15,516 nucleotides of DNA from Candidatus Sabulitectum sp. (GTDB lineage: Bacteria > Fermentibacterota > Fermentibacteria > Fermentibacterales > Fermentibacteraceae): positions 1 through 15,516 of the forward strand of contig JAGLDB010000022.1 in NCBI GenBank assembly GCA_023145935.1, given 5' to 3'. The notes under the pieces are model-generated. The model ran no database searches. It was not told the origin of the DNA and saw nothing but the letters and a program-made list of their open reading frames with translations. Of the stretch, positions 1 through 7,271 are shown piece after piece (position 1 is the first letter of the stretch; every line of letters begins with the position of its first letter). Both the position numbers and the translations under genes were made by a program.

Positions 1-15
1 GCAAAGCTTTGCATA

Positions 16-31
16 ACGTCCCTTGGGGCGT
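16..31. repeat. Short inverted repeat (hairpin)
   Basis: A six-pair stem (ACGTCC with GGGCGT, one G-T wobble) surrounds a four-base CTTG loop. On the plus strand a T-rich stretch begins about eight bases after the stem (roughly 39-61). It could therefore weakly terminate a plus-strand transcript arriving from the left, but the T-run is too distant and interrupted for a confident call. A perfect 12-bp palindrome, GCAAAGCTTTGC, lies just before it at 1-12. Both may belong to a small repeat element together with the larger hairpin at 71-100. Confidence 0.3.
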
Positions 32-70
32 ACAATCAGTTTTTGTCTTTTGTTTTTCTTTGGCTTACAG

Positions 71-100
71 ATACCCCGCCGCTTGCTGCGGTCGGAGTAT
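71..100. repeat. Strong imperfect inverted repeat next to arsC remnant
   Basis: Two arms pair as ATAC-CCG-CCGC and GCGG-CGG-GTAT around a TTGCT loop, with a C/A mismatch and one bulged T. The GC-rich core with a TTGC loop looks like the dispersed hairpins found at gene ends in many environmental genomes; that resemblance is from memory. For the minus-strand operon the RNA after this hairpin is A-rich rather than U-rich, so it is not a canonical intrinsic terminator for the operon. The recognisable arsC reading frame begins immediately after its right arm, so the hairpin may mark the edge of an insertion or rearrangement. Confidence 0.5.
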
Positions 101-256
101 CATTCCGCTGGCCGTTAAAGCCATGCTGGAGATCGGTATTGATATTTCCGATTACTTCAGCAAAACCGTTGCGAGCTGGATGAGAAAGACTTTGACTATG
201 TGGTAACAGTCTGCGACAATGCCCACGAGACCTGCCCCTACTTCCCGGCGGGCAGG
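101..256 (+). pseudogene. arsC: Arsenate reductase remnant (thioredoxin-linked ArsC, LMW-PTP fold)
   Basis: Two short reading segments together match the middle of thioredoxin-coupled ArsC. Positions 102-170 read IPLAVKAMLEIGIDIS followed by DYFSKTV. After a one-base deletion at about 171-172, positions 173-253 read ELDEKDFDYVVTVCDNAHET, then CPYFPAG. The two cysteines at 212-214 and 233-235 are seven residues apart, matching the resolving cysteines Cys82 and Cys89 of Staphylococcus ArsC. The catalytic P-loop with the nucleophilic cysteine is absent: the sequence left of 101 is a hairpin and T-rich DNA. The C-terminal part after the FPAG motif is also missing, because the reading runs into the antisense of the sensor-kinase gene. 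It is therefore truncated at both ends and frameshifted, and cannot make a working enzyme. A sequencing error could explain the single frameshift but not the lost ends. Confidence 0.62.
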
Positions 257-1953
257 GTAAAAAGGAATATAGAACCCTGGCCCGGTGTGCTTGAAACACT
301 GATTGTTCCGCCATGAGCTTCGATAATGTGTTTGGTAATGGCAAGACCGAGGCCTGTGCCTCCCATTTTTCTGGATCTGGAGCGGTCCACCACGAAGAAT
401 CGGTCAAATACGCTTGTCATTGCTTCCTGTGGTATACCACAGCCGGAGTCTGAAACGGCGAAAACCGCCTGGTCCCCTTTTGTGGAAGCTCTGACCTCTA
501 TGGAGCCTGAGTCGGTGTATTTAAGAGCATTGTCTATGAGGTTAACAAAGACCTGTTCAATGCGGTATCGGTCAGCCTTGACCGTTATGTGCGCTTTTGT
601 CTGGACCAGTGAGATGGGAATATTCTTTGCCTTTGATCTTGCAGTAAACAGGGGCATCACCGTATTGAATACTTCGGTGATGGGAAAACTCTCTATGCGA
701 AGAAAATCTGCTGTGCTTTCTACCACACTGAGCGTTTGAATGTCAGTTACCAGTGCAATAAGCCTGTCTGTATTTCTAAGGATCACATCAAGATAGCCGC
801 TGGCTTCACCATGAATCTCTTCCTGAAGTGTTTCTGCATAACCCTTGATGGCAGTAAGCGGGGTTCTCAGTTCGTGAGAAACATTGGTAACAAAGTTTCT
901 CTTCATATCGGAAAGCTGAACCTCCTTTGTAACATTCCTGAATGAGAACACAAAGTCTCCTGAGCCTTCAACCTGTGCATGGGAGTATGCAACTGTTTTG
1001 TTCTTGTAATTTATCAAACCGTCCGCAGGTGCTTCTGCCAGCTGAAAGAGAGTGGTGACTTCCGAAGGTACTTCTTTTTCTGAATTCCTGATGTTGAAAA
1101 GCTTTTTGAAAGAATCATTCATAAGAAGAACAATGGATTCTTTTGAAACCACTGCAACCCCTTCGATCATTGACTGGAGAATGGCACGACTTCTGCTGTT
1201 GGATCGAGAAAGATCTTGGATAAGCTCTTCATTCCTTGCAAGTGTTTCGTTCAGAGAAGAAGCCAGGCTGTTGTGCTCCCGGGAATATCCTGGAGCTGCT
1301 CTTGCACCCAGCTCACCTCTTCGGACCCTGTCGGCAACATCCGCAAGGTTGCTCATGGGTTTAGCTATCTTTCTTGAAATGCCCCATCCACTCAGTACAG
1401 CAATTGCCATGGCTACAATCATTATGAAGAACATTTCTTTTAGAATAGGGCTTATTGCAGCAGAGTAACTGTCGAAGAACAGGCTGGTTCTTACAACGGA
1501 GACAATTGAGTCTTCCAGCACCACAGGAACTGCTGCATAGAGCATTTCCCTGCCAAGGGTCTCGCTGAATCTTATGGAATTACCGGGAATGCCATTAAAA
1601 GCTGCGATGACCTCTACGCGGGTTCTGTGATTTTCCATGCTATCAGGGTCTTTTTCACTGTCTGCAAGAACTGAGCCATCTCGACTGATGATGGTAATTC
1701 GAGTATCCATTTCAAGAGCAACCGAATTAACAAGTGAATCCAGTGTGATAAATTCAGAGCTGGCTATTCTGCTCTGGACCATGGGAACAAGTGCATAGGC
1801 TGATCTTGTGAGACCTGCAATGGCCCGGTCTCTGAAAGCTGATCTGAATGTGGTAAAAACAACAGCCGAAGCGCCCACTGTAAGAAGTATAATCACCCAG
1901 GCATATCCCCGAAGGATCGAGCTGAACAGAGAGGGGACTTGTTTGCTGATCAA
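238..1953 (-). CDS. PhoR-like sensor histidine kinase
   Basis: A 571-residue membrane sensor kinase that should phosphorylate the adjacent response regulator. It has a transmembrane helix at about 17-36, an extracytoplasmic sensor at about 37-172 (with RITIISRDGSVLADSE and MENH, typical of the PhoR/WalK class), a second helix at about 173-192, HAMP at about 193-245 and a PAS-like region at about 255-345. The HisKA motif SHELRTPLTAIKGY follows, with phospho-accepting His360. The ATPase domain has an N box (NLIDNALKYT, Asn471 and Asn475), a G1 box (DSGCGIP, 502-508), an F box at about 516-520 and a G2 box (GGTGLGLAI, 531-539). All catalytic boxes are intact. The start is TTG, inside a TTGA overlap with the regulator stop; only a weak GGA precedes it. 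It is the last gene of the operon, and its stop codon lies in the antisense of the arsC remnant. The true signal is unknown; PhoR similarity suggests phosphate or envelope sensing. Confidence 0.93.
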   Translation of the reverse strand: MISKQVPSLFSSILRGYAWVIILLTVGASAVVFTTFRSAFRDRAIAGLTRSAYALVPMVQSRIASSEFITLDSLVNSVALEMDTRITIISRDGSVLADSEKDPDSMENHRTRVEVIAAFNGIPGNSIRFSETLGREMLYAAVPVVLEDSIVSVVRTSLFFDSYSAAISPILKEMFFIMIVAMAIAVLSGWGISRKIAKPMSNLADVADRVRRGELGARAAPGYSREHNSLASSLNETLARNEELIQDLSRSNSRSRAILQSMIEGVAVVSKESIVLLMNDSFKKLFNIRNSEKEVPSEVTTLFQLAEAPADGLINYKNKTVAYSHAQVEGSGDFVFSFRNVTKEVQLSDMKRNFVTNVSHELRTPLTAIKGYAETLQEEIHGEASGYLDVILRNTDRLIALVTDIQTLSVVESTADFLRIESFPITEVFNTVMPLFTARSKAKNIPISLVQTKAHITVKADRYRIEQVFVNLIDNALKYTDSGSIEVRASTKGDQAVFAVSDSGCGIPQEAMTSVFDRFFVVDRSRSRKMGGTGLGLAITKHIIEAHGGTISVSSTPGQGSIFLFTLPAGK

Positions 1954-2690
1954 TCGAGCTGTCCGATCCTGTAACCAACTCCTCTTACATTCTGGACCAG
2001 GATGGAGGCTTCACCAAGTTTTTCTCTGATATTCCTGATGTGAACATCAACAGTTCTCTCAAAAACAAACTTCTCGCCACCCCAGAGAATATTCAATAAT
2101 CCTGTTCTTGAGAATACCTTCCCTTTGCCTTCCAGCAGGATCCTGAGAATCTTGAACTCAGTTGAGGTCAGCTCTTTGAACTCACCGTTCACCTTGAGTC
2201 GGAAGGTCTCGGTGTCCATTTCCAGAGGGCCATAGTGAATTATGTGATTCCGCTCCCGCTTTGGGTTGTGCCGCCTGAGTACTGCCCTGACCCTTGCTAC
2301 AAGTTCTCTTGGACTGAAAGGCTTTGTCACATAGTCATCAGCTCCCAGTTCAAGCCCGGTAACCCGGTCGATCTCATGTCCCAGTGCTGTGAGCATAATT
2401 ACAGGAAGATCCGGAAAATTCTCCGATGCTCTCAGTCGCCGGCAGATATCGGTTCCCTGTATATCCGGAAGCATAACATCCAGAATACACAGTGCCGGGG
2501 TTTTATTCTGAGAGAGCCATTCAAAAAAAGCATTTCCGTTCTCGAAAGACACAGTTTTAAAACCTGCCCTTTTAAGATGAAGTTCTACCAGCTCTCTTAT
2601 GTCATCTTCATCATCAACAACCACTATCAACTGCTTATCGGATCCAGGAGGCAGGCCTGTCTGTGTGTTCTGAGCTTTCAATCCACTCAT
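1950..2690 (-). CDS. PhoB/OmpR-family response regulator
   Basis: A 246-residue transcription factor with an N-terminal receiver domain (about 20-137) and a C-terminal winged-helix DNA-binding domain (about 150-243). The receiver keeps the acidic pair Asp26/Asp27, the phospho-acceptor Asp71 (ILDVMLPD), Thr101 and Lys123 (VTKPFSPREL). The effector domain carries the family pattern LTSTEFKILRILL, then RTVDVHIRNIREKLG, and ends with VRGVGYRIG. About 20 hydrophilic residues precede the receiver, longer than in most PhoB proteins. The ATG overlaps the flippase stop (ATGA) and its own stop overlaps the kinase start (TTGA), so the pair is coupled to the polysaccharide genes. The targets cannot be read from this window; autoregulation of the operon or a phosphate/envelope response are both possible. 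Confidence 0.95.
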   Translation of the reverse strand: MSGLKAQNTQTGLPPGSDKQLIVVVDDEDDIRELVELHLKRAGFKTVSFENGNAFFEWLSQNKTPALCILDVMLPDIQGTDICRRLRASENFPDLPVIMLTALGHEIDRVTGLELGADDYVTKPFSPRELVARVRAVLRRHNPKRERNHIIHYGPLEMDTETFRLKVNGEFKELTSTEFKILRILLEGKGKVFSRTGLLNILWGGEKFVFERTVDVHIRNIREKLGEASILVQNVRGVGYRIGQLD

Positions 2691-3943
2691 TTTTCTTTTC
2701 TCCAGTGCCTGATGGAAAGGAATACTATGGCAGCAGCACCTGATACAACCGCAGCTACCGTGGCCCAGGCGGCACCGATCCCGCCCATGGTTGGAATAAG
2801 AATGATGTTCAGTGTGACATTAACAGCTGCAGAAAGCAGGACACACCAGAATGAATACTGTGGTTTGTTCATTGCAGCACTAACAGTTGAAAAGATGCTT
2901 CCAAAGGGTCTTACAAGAGAAAGGCCACCCAGAATAGCGAGAATCGGCCAGTTCTCAGCGTATCTGCCGTGGTATACCAGATCAATTATCTGCCTGGGAA
3001 AAACAACAAGTGCCACAACCACAGGCAACTGGATAAGCTGAACAATACCAATAGCTTTCATTGACCTTTTCAATACAGATTTTCTCAGTCCACTTGTCCA
3101 GTCCCTTGAAACTGCCGGCATAAGAACCATATTTGCAGCAGCAGAAACCATTACAACCATTGATGTGAGAGCCCGGGAGGCGCTGTAAGCAGCCACATCC
3201 CCTGGTGGAGCCAGCTTTCCCAGCATTAGAATATCAGTTCTGGTATATATAAAACCAGCAAAACTCGTGCCTAGAGAGAACACAGCAAATCCGAGAACAC
3301 GCTTTAGTGCTGTTCTGTTAATTCCTGCTGATGGGTCAAATATTCGTCTGACATTCCAGGAGTTTATCAGGAAAGCTCCCATATTGGCAAGAGCAGTTGC
3401 TTTTAAAACCTGTACAGCCCCGGTGAGAGTGCCTGTATAGATAAGCCATCCCACAATTCCGCCGCGAATGAGAAACGAGACAATATCCGCCTGCATTACC
3501 TTTCCGGTACTCAATCTTGTGAGTAGAAGATTTCTTGGAATGTAGGCAAGTGAACCTGTAACAACCACCAGTGCTATCAATGGGGTGATCCTCTGAAGCG
3601 AAATATCCGGGTAAAAGGAATTGAGACTACCGCCAAAGAGCAGCATAAGACCAGAGACAACAAAGCTGAACACAAGAGTGACCAGTATGGCAGTATTAGC
3701 CGTGGCAGATGTTTGTCTGCTCTGCTTCTCGCTGCCCAGTTTAAGCAGAGCCTGAAGCACAAACCCGCCGCCGAGCAGTCCTGCGAACATTTCAATTGAT
3801 CGGGCAAGAGCATAGGCGGCATAAGCATCATCAGGAAGTTGTCGGGCGATAAGTATGGATATAACACCCCACAGAGCCAGTGAGCCCTGGCTTACAAGGG
3901 CAGGAACCCCGAGACTGAGTGCCTTACTTCTTTTCAGAACCAT
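2687..3943 (-). CDS. Wzx-type polysaccharide flippase (MOP superfamily)
   Basis: A 418-residue polytopic membrane protein that should move lipid-linked oligosaccharide across the inner membrane. About 12 hydrophobic helices run through the whole length with short charged loops. Family-like features are the N-terminal basic patch followed by a helix at about 11-33, the segment TDILMLGKL at about 236-244 followed by VAAYSASRALTS, and the C-terminal GGIGAAWATV at about 387-396. It is the second flippase of this operon and is clearly diverged from the one at 13945-15384. It starts 20 bp inside the Wzz-like gene and ends in a 4-bp overlap with the response regulator. No clear Shine-Dalgarno motif precedes its ATG, so it probably relies on translational coupling. 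It could handle a different glycan or lipid carrier; substrate cannot be read from sequence. Confidence 0.85.
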   Translation of the reverse strand: MVLKRSKALSLGVPALVSQGSLALWGVISILIARQLPDDAYAAYALARSIEMFAGLLGGGFVLQALLKLGSEKQSRQTSATANTAILVTLVFSFVVSGLMLLFGGSLNSFYPDISLQRITPLIALVVVTGSLAYIPRNLLLTRLSTGKVMQADIVSFLIRGGIVGWLIYTGTLTGAVQVLKATALANMGAFLINSWNVRRIFDPSAGINRTALKRVLGFAVFSLGTSFAGFIYTRTDILMLGKLAPPGDVAAYSASRALTSMVVMVSAAANMVLMPAVSRDWTSGLRKSVLKRSMKAIGIVQLIQLPVVVALVVFPRQIIDLVYHGRYAENWPILAILGGLSLVRPFGSIFSTVSAAMNKPQYSFWCVLLSAAVNVTLNIILIPTMGGIGAAWATVAAVVSGAAAIVFLSIRHWRKEK

Positions 3944-5153
3944 TCTTCTGTCTGCGGAACTGGTTTTTGAAGTCTGCCTGTATGCCTTTCAGAAATGGAC
4001 CCGACTCAGGTGAATCGAGAACAGACCTGAACCATGTAAGAAAAACCAGCCAGACAATACTCAGAATGAATGCGATGAACACATGAGTTAGAACCATAAC
4101 GGATCTTTTGGGATATGACCTCAGAAATTCCGGAGTAGGGGGCACAATGATCTCTATGGTTGGACTTTCTTTGGATTCCTCGATCCTTAGATTCTCCAGT
4201 TCCTGACGGAGGAATAGATATACAGCAGTTCTGGTTTCAACATTTGCCACAAGAACTTCGTAATCTCTCAGATATCCCGGCATGCTATCCATGACAGGAA
4301 AGATGCTTAAGGAATCTCCAACGGTAGAGCGAACTCGAAGGGCATCTTCAAGATACCTGTACTGTGCGCTTGCCTGGGAATACACTGCACTTCTTGCAGA
4401 GAGATTACCGGAAAGTCCCGAGAGAATCGCACCTGCGGAGACCATCTGGCTCTCGATGGCAGCCATTACTTCCATCATGCTTGAAGCCTGCTGTTCCGGG
4501 AAGATCAGACCAGTTCTGGTTCTGAATTCCTCCATGGCGTTTCTGGACGCTTCAAGAGAATCAGATGCAAGAGAAAGGGCATACTCGGTATGAATACGGC
4601 TTCTTCTGGACCGGCTGGTGACCAGGGTGGACAGTTCCTCATTGGCAAAAAGAACAATATCATTGACCATTGCAGCAGCTTCTGTTCTGGTGCTGCCCTC
4701 GGCGGTGATAAAAATTATGCCTTCAGGAGAGAGAGAGACAGAAAAACGCTGACCGAATTTTTTTGTGGCTCTTTCCATGTTCAATGCTTTGTAGCGGCTA
4801 ATAAGGTCGTATTTAAGGATGATCCGTTCCTGTATTCTCCGGGAACCAAGTATCTGCGTGGCCAGAGTAATATCAATTCCAGCAGGTTGCGGCATCATTC
4901 CGGCACCAAGCCCCGCCAGGCCGCCCATGGCATCTCCCAGGCCCAGCGCTCCCATGGAAGCAGAGATGGATGAGGCTGTAGACCCTGGAACAATTGCAGC
5001 TGCCCATGCACTCCATCTTGGAGCACGGGTCAGAGCCCATGCGGACGACAACACTCCCACTATGATACAGAGCACGATAATTCGCCTGGCATTCAGAACG
5101 ATCTGTCTGATAACAATGCCTGTGAATTTTTCTGAAAGTACCTTATCTGCCAT
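3924..5153 (-). CDS. Wzz/GumC-like polysaccharide co-polymerase without kinase domain
   Basis: A 409-residue inner-membrane protein with the Wzz topology: a cytoplasmic N-terminus, a helix at about 24-42, a long mostly helical periplasmic part, and a second helix at about 352-372. A proline-rich stretch (VPPTPEFLRSYPKR, about 337-350) stands just before helix two, as is usual for Wzz proteins. Residues 66-88 are strikingly rich in Gly, Ala and Met, in the place where GumC-like proteins often carry a small hydrophobic segment. The C-terminal tail of about 35 residues is basic, with no Walker motifs and no tyrosine cluster, so the autokinase domain of Wzc-type proteins is absent. It would set chain length and link synthesis to the Wza-like export protein encoded just upstream, from which it is separated by 4 bp. 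A GAGG-type ribosome site precedes the ATG. Confidence 0.85.
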   Translation of the reverse strand: MADKVLSEKFTGIVIRQIVLNARRIIVLCIIVGVLSSAWALTRAPRWSAWAAAIVPGSTASSISASMGALGLGDAMGGLAGLGAGMMPQPAGIDITLATQILGSRRIQERIILKYDLISRYKALNMERATKKFGQRFSVSLSPEGIIFITAEGSTRTEAAAMVNDIVLFANEELSTLVTSRSRRSRIHTEYALSLASDSLEASRNAMEEFRTRTGLIFPEQQASSMMEVMAAIESQMVSAGAILSGLSGNLSARSAVYSQASAQYRYLEDALRVRSTVGDSLSIFPVMDSMPGYLRDYEVLVANVETRTAVYLFLRQELENLRIEESKESPTIEIIVPPTPEFLRSYPKRSVMVLTHVFIAFILSIVWLVFLTWFRSVLDSPESGPFLKGIQADFKNQFRRQKNGSEKK

Positions 5154-5157
5154 TAAC

Positions 5158-6339
5158 CTACCTCGACAAGTTTATGATAACGGAAGTGATACCAACTACG
5201 GTGGCAAGAATACCGATCTCCTGTGCATGCTGGGCAACCCAGTTGTAAGGCACTTCTATCACATCACCGGGAAGCGCTTCTGTTTCCAGGGCGTTTTCTC
5301 CTGATGCGATAAGTACTCCATCCCTGGTAATTGTGGTGCCTCCCAGTCTTCCATTGTATACTTTTCCTCCAGCCCGTTCCACATACACTCTTACTGTTGC
5401 ACCGGGAGAGTAGGAAATAATTCCCCTCTGATGTACAGCTCCAGCCACGTAAATATCATACCCCTGAACCACAAGTCGAAGAGTATCCCCTGCCTGTACT
5501 TCAGCATCAGAGAGTCCTCTGTCCTGAATCCAGATAGGGGAGGAACCCTGTGAAGTTATCAGAGTACTTCTGGCCAGATCCACATCTCCGGTAATGCCCC
5601 CTATTCTGTACATAAGGTCAGCTACCGTTTCACCGGCAGATGCTTCCCATGTTTCTACCTCGGGAATAGTATACGAATCATTGTAATTTCTTATACCTGG
5701 TCTAACCACATAAACCGGGGACCTCACAAGCTCGAATATCACACCTGCGCCTCCATCAACAAACGGGTCTGCCAGAGGCCGGCCGGTGTTCGGGTCAAAG
5801 TGAAGATCAACAAACACAGAATCACCTGAGGCTGTAACCATCCATCCGGTCCGTGATGAGTAGGAGGACATTCCTCCGGCAGCACTTACCAGATCACTGA
5901 CTCTGTTGATGGCATAAAGGGTGTACTGTCCGGGACGGGCCACCATGCCTGTGATCCAGACCTTTACCGTCCGGGGCTGCAGAAGGCTGAGCCCTATGTT
6001 GACCCGCCGGTAATAAAGTCGCGTGAGTTGCTGAAGGGCATCCTCTGCCTGGGAGATTGTCATTCCCATAACATCCAGCTGACCCACACCTGATATCTGA
6101 ATTATACCGTCACCTGAGATCTGACACGGGCTTATGGAACTGAGGCCGGAAAAAAGCATGGCTTCATTGATTCCACCCTCTACAACAAACTGAAGAACAT
6201 CTCCTGCTCCAAGAATGTACTCATTCCGGTCCACTGGCTCAAAAATAGAGAAATCTGATATCCGGGTCTCGGACTGAACTGGAATCTCCTCGGTGATATC
6301 TGCGGTGACAGCCATGGATAGAATAAGAAGGAACAGCAT
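5158..6339 (-). CDS. Wza-like polysaccharide export protein with SLBB domains
   Basis: A 393-residue exported protein likely to form the outer-membrane or periplasmic channel for the glycan. A short hydrophobic leader (about 1-13, ending AVTA) is followed by a poly-export domain starting at YILGAGDVLQF (about 41) and extending to about 120. SLBB-type modules follow at about 124-180 (VWITGMVARPGQYTL) and about 295-365 (IYVAGAVHQRGIISYSPG). A final hydrophobic helix at about 375-391 ends the protein, as in Wza-type channels where a C-terminal helix crosses the outer membrane. No lipobox cysteine is present and the leader lacks the usual basic residues. The ATG shares one base with the preceding stop (TAATG) and has no evident Shine-Dalgarno motif, so coupling is likely. 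An in-frame stop lies only about 25 bases upstream with no standard start codon between, so the annotated start is the only one nearby. Confidence 0.9.
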   Translation of the reverse strand: MLFLLILSMAVTADITEEIPVQSETRISDFSIFEPVDRNEYILGAGDVLQFVVEGGINEAMLFSGLSSISPCQISGDGIIQISGVGQLDVMGMTISQAEDALQQLTRLYYRRVNIGLSLLQPRTVKVWITGMVARPGQYTLYAINRVSDLVSAAGGMSSYSSRTGWMVTASGDSVFVDLHFDPNTGRPLADPFVDGGAGVIFELVRSPVYVVRPGIRNYNDSYTIPEVETWEASAGETVADLMYRIGGITGDVDLARSTLITSQGSSPIWIQDRGLSDAEVQAGDTLRLVVQGYDIYVAGAVHQRGIISYSPGATVRVYVERAGGKVYNGRLGGTTITRDGVLIASGENALETEALPGDVIEVPYNWVAQHAQEIGILATVVGITSVIINLSR

Positions 6340-7271
6340 TATTTTACCGTTTTTCTGAAGTACTCAATAGTCTCTTTCAGGCCATCCTCAAGAAGAACTT
6401 CGGGGTTCCAGTTTAGAATCCTTTTTGCAGTGGAGATATCTGGCTTTCTCACCTTTGGATCATCCACAGGTAAATCCCGGTGGGTAAGAGAACTCTCACT
6501 GTTTGCCAGTCGTATTACCTCAAGAGCGAATTCCTTAACTGTCATCTCATTCGGGTTACCAATGTTTACAGGTTCATGGTATCCGCTTTCCATAAGGGAA
6601 ATGAGACCGTTCACAGTGTCTGAAACAAAACAGAAGCTTCTGGTCTGCTCCCCATTACCGAAAATGGTAAGATCTTCACCCTTAATAGCCTGGCAGACAA
6701 ACGACGGAACCACTCTTCCATCGTCAGGCCTGTTCCGTGGGCCGTATGTGTTGAAGATCCTTGCTATTCTTGTATCCACTCCATGGGTTCTGTGATAGGC
6801 AAAGACCAGAGCCTCTGCATATCTCTTTGCCTCATCGTAAACACCTCTGGGGCCAACTGGATTCACATTCCCCCAGTAGCTTTCAGGCTGAGGGTGTACC
6901 AGTGGGTCTCCATAGACCTCGCTGGTGGATGCCAGAAGAAGGCCTGCATTTTTTTCTTTTGCAAGACCAAGAGCTTTATGGGTTCCAAGAGCGCCAACTT
7001 TAAGGGTCTGAATAGGGTACATAAGGTAATCTATGGGACTTGCCGGTGAAGCAAGGTGAAAGATGAAATCAATGCTTCCGGGAATGTAGATATACTCTGT
7101 GACATCGTGTTTGATGAACTTGAAGTCGCTTCTGCCAGAAAGATGCGCAATGTTGTCTGTGCTTCCTGTGATCAGATTATCAAGAGCGATCACAGAGTGT
7201 TCTTTCTCAAGCAGTCTATCACACAGATGACTTCCAATGAAACCCGCTCCTCCGGTTACAAGAATCCTCAT
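6339..7271 (-). CDS. UDP-glucuronate decarboxylase (UDP-xylose synthase)
   Basis: A 310-residue extended short-chain dehydrogenase/reductase that converts UDP-glucuronate to UDP-xylose using bound NAD. The Rossmann motif [10 protein letters not shown] lies near residue 7. The diagnostic UXS signature is present: [11 protein letters not shown] (72-82), [14 protein letters not shown] (115-128) and [19 protein letters not shown] (132-150). Tyr145 and Lys149 form the YxxxK catalytic pair. Thr116, Ser117 and Glu118 correspond to the decarboxylase residues of ArnA, and Arg275 in VRKPD matches the ArnA arginine. Length is normal for the bacterial family. The start abuts the rfbB stop (TAA then ATG) with AAAGGA upstream. 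No UDP-glucose dehydrogenase is seen here, so UDP-glucuronate must come from elsewhere in the genome. The product implies a pentose, or a sugar derived from it, in the glycan. Confidence 0.95.
   Translation of the reverse strand: MRILVTGGAGFIGSHLCDRLLEKEHSVIALDNLITGSTDNIAHLSGRSDFKFIKHDVTEYIYIPGSIDFIFHLASPASPIDYLMYPIQTLKVGALGTHKALGLAKEKNAGLLLASTSEVYGDPLVHPQPESYWGNVNPVGPRGVYDEAKRYAEALVFAYHRTHGVDTRIARIFNTYGPRNRPDDGRVVPSFVCQAIKGEDLTIFGNGEQTRSFCFVSDTVNGLISLMESGYHEPVNIGNPNEMTVKEFALEVIRLANSESSLTHRDLPVDDPKVRKPDISTAKRILNWNPEVLLEDGLKETIEYFRKTVK

Noticed and set aside
1..70. Possible integron attC site (palindrome plus TAACG-like core)
   Set aside because: The required paired core sites (RYYYAAC and GTTRRRY) and spacing are not present.
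71..100. Hairpin considered as the intrinsic terminator of the operon
   Set aside because: In the direction of the operon the RNA after the stem is A-rich, with no U-tract. It is kept only as an inverted repeat.
2235..3041. Long plus-strand open frame of 268 codons
   Set aside because: It lies antisense to the response regulator and flippase, has no recognisable motif, starts without a ribosome site and spans the junction of two well-supported genes.
4819..5304. Plus-strand open frame of 161 codons
   Set aside because: It is antisense to the Wzz-like and Wza-like genes and its composition simply mirrors their Ala/Gly-rich codons.
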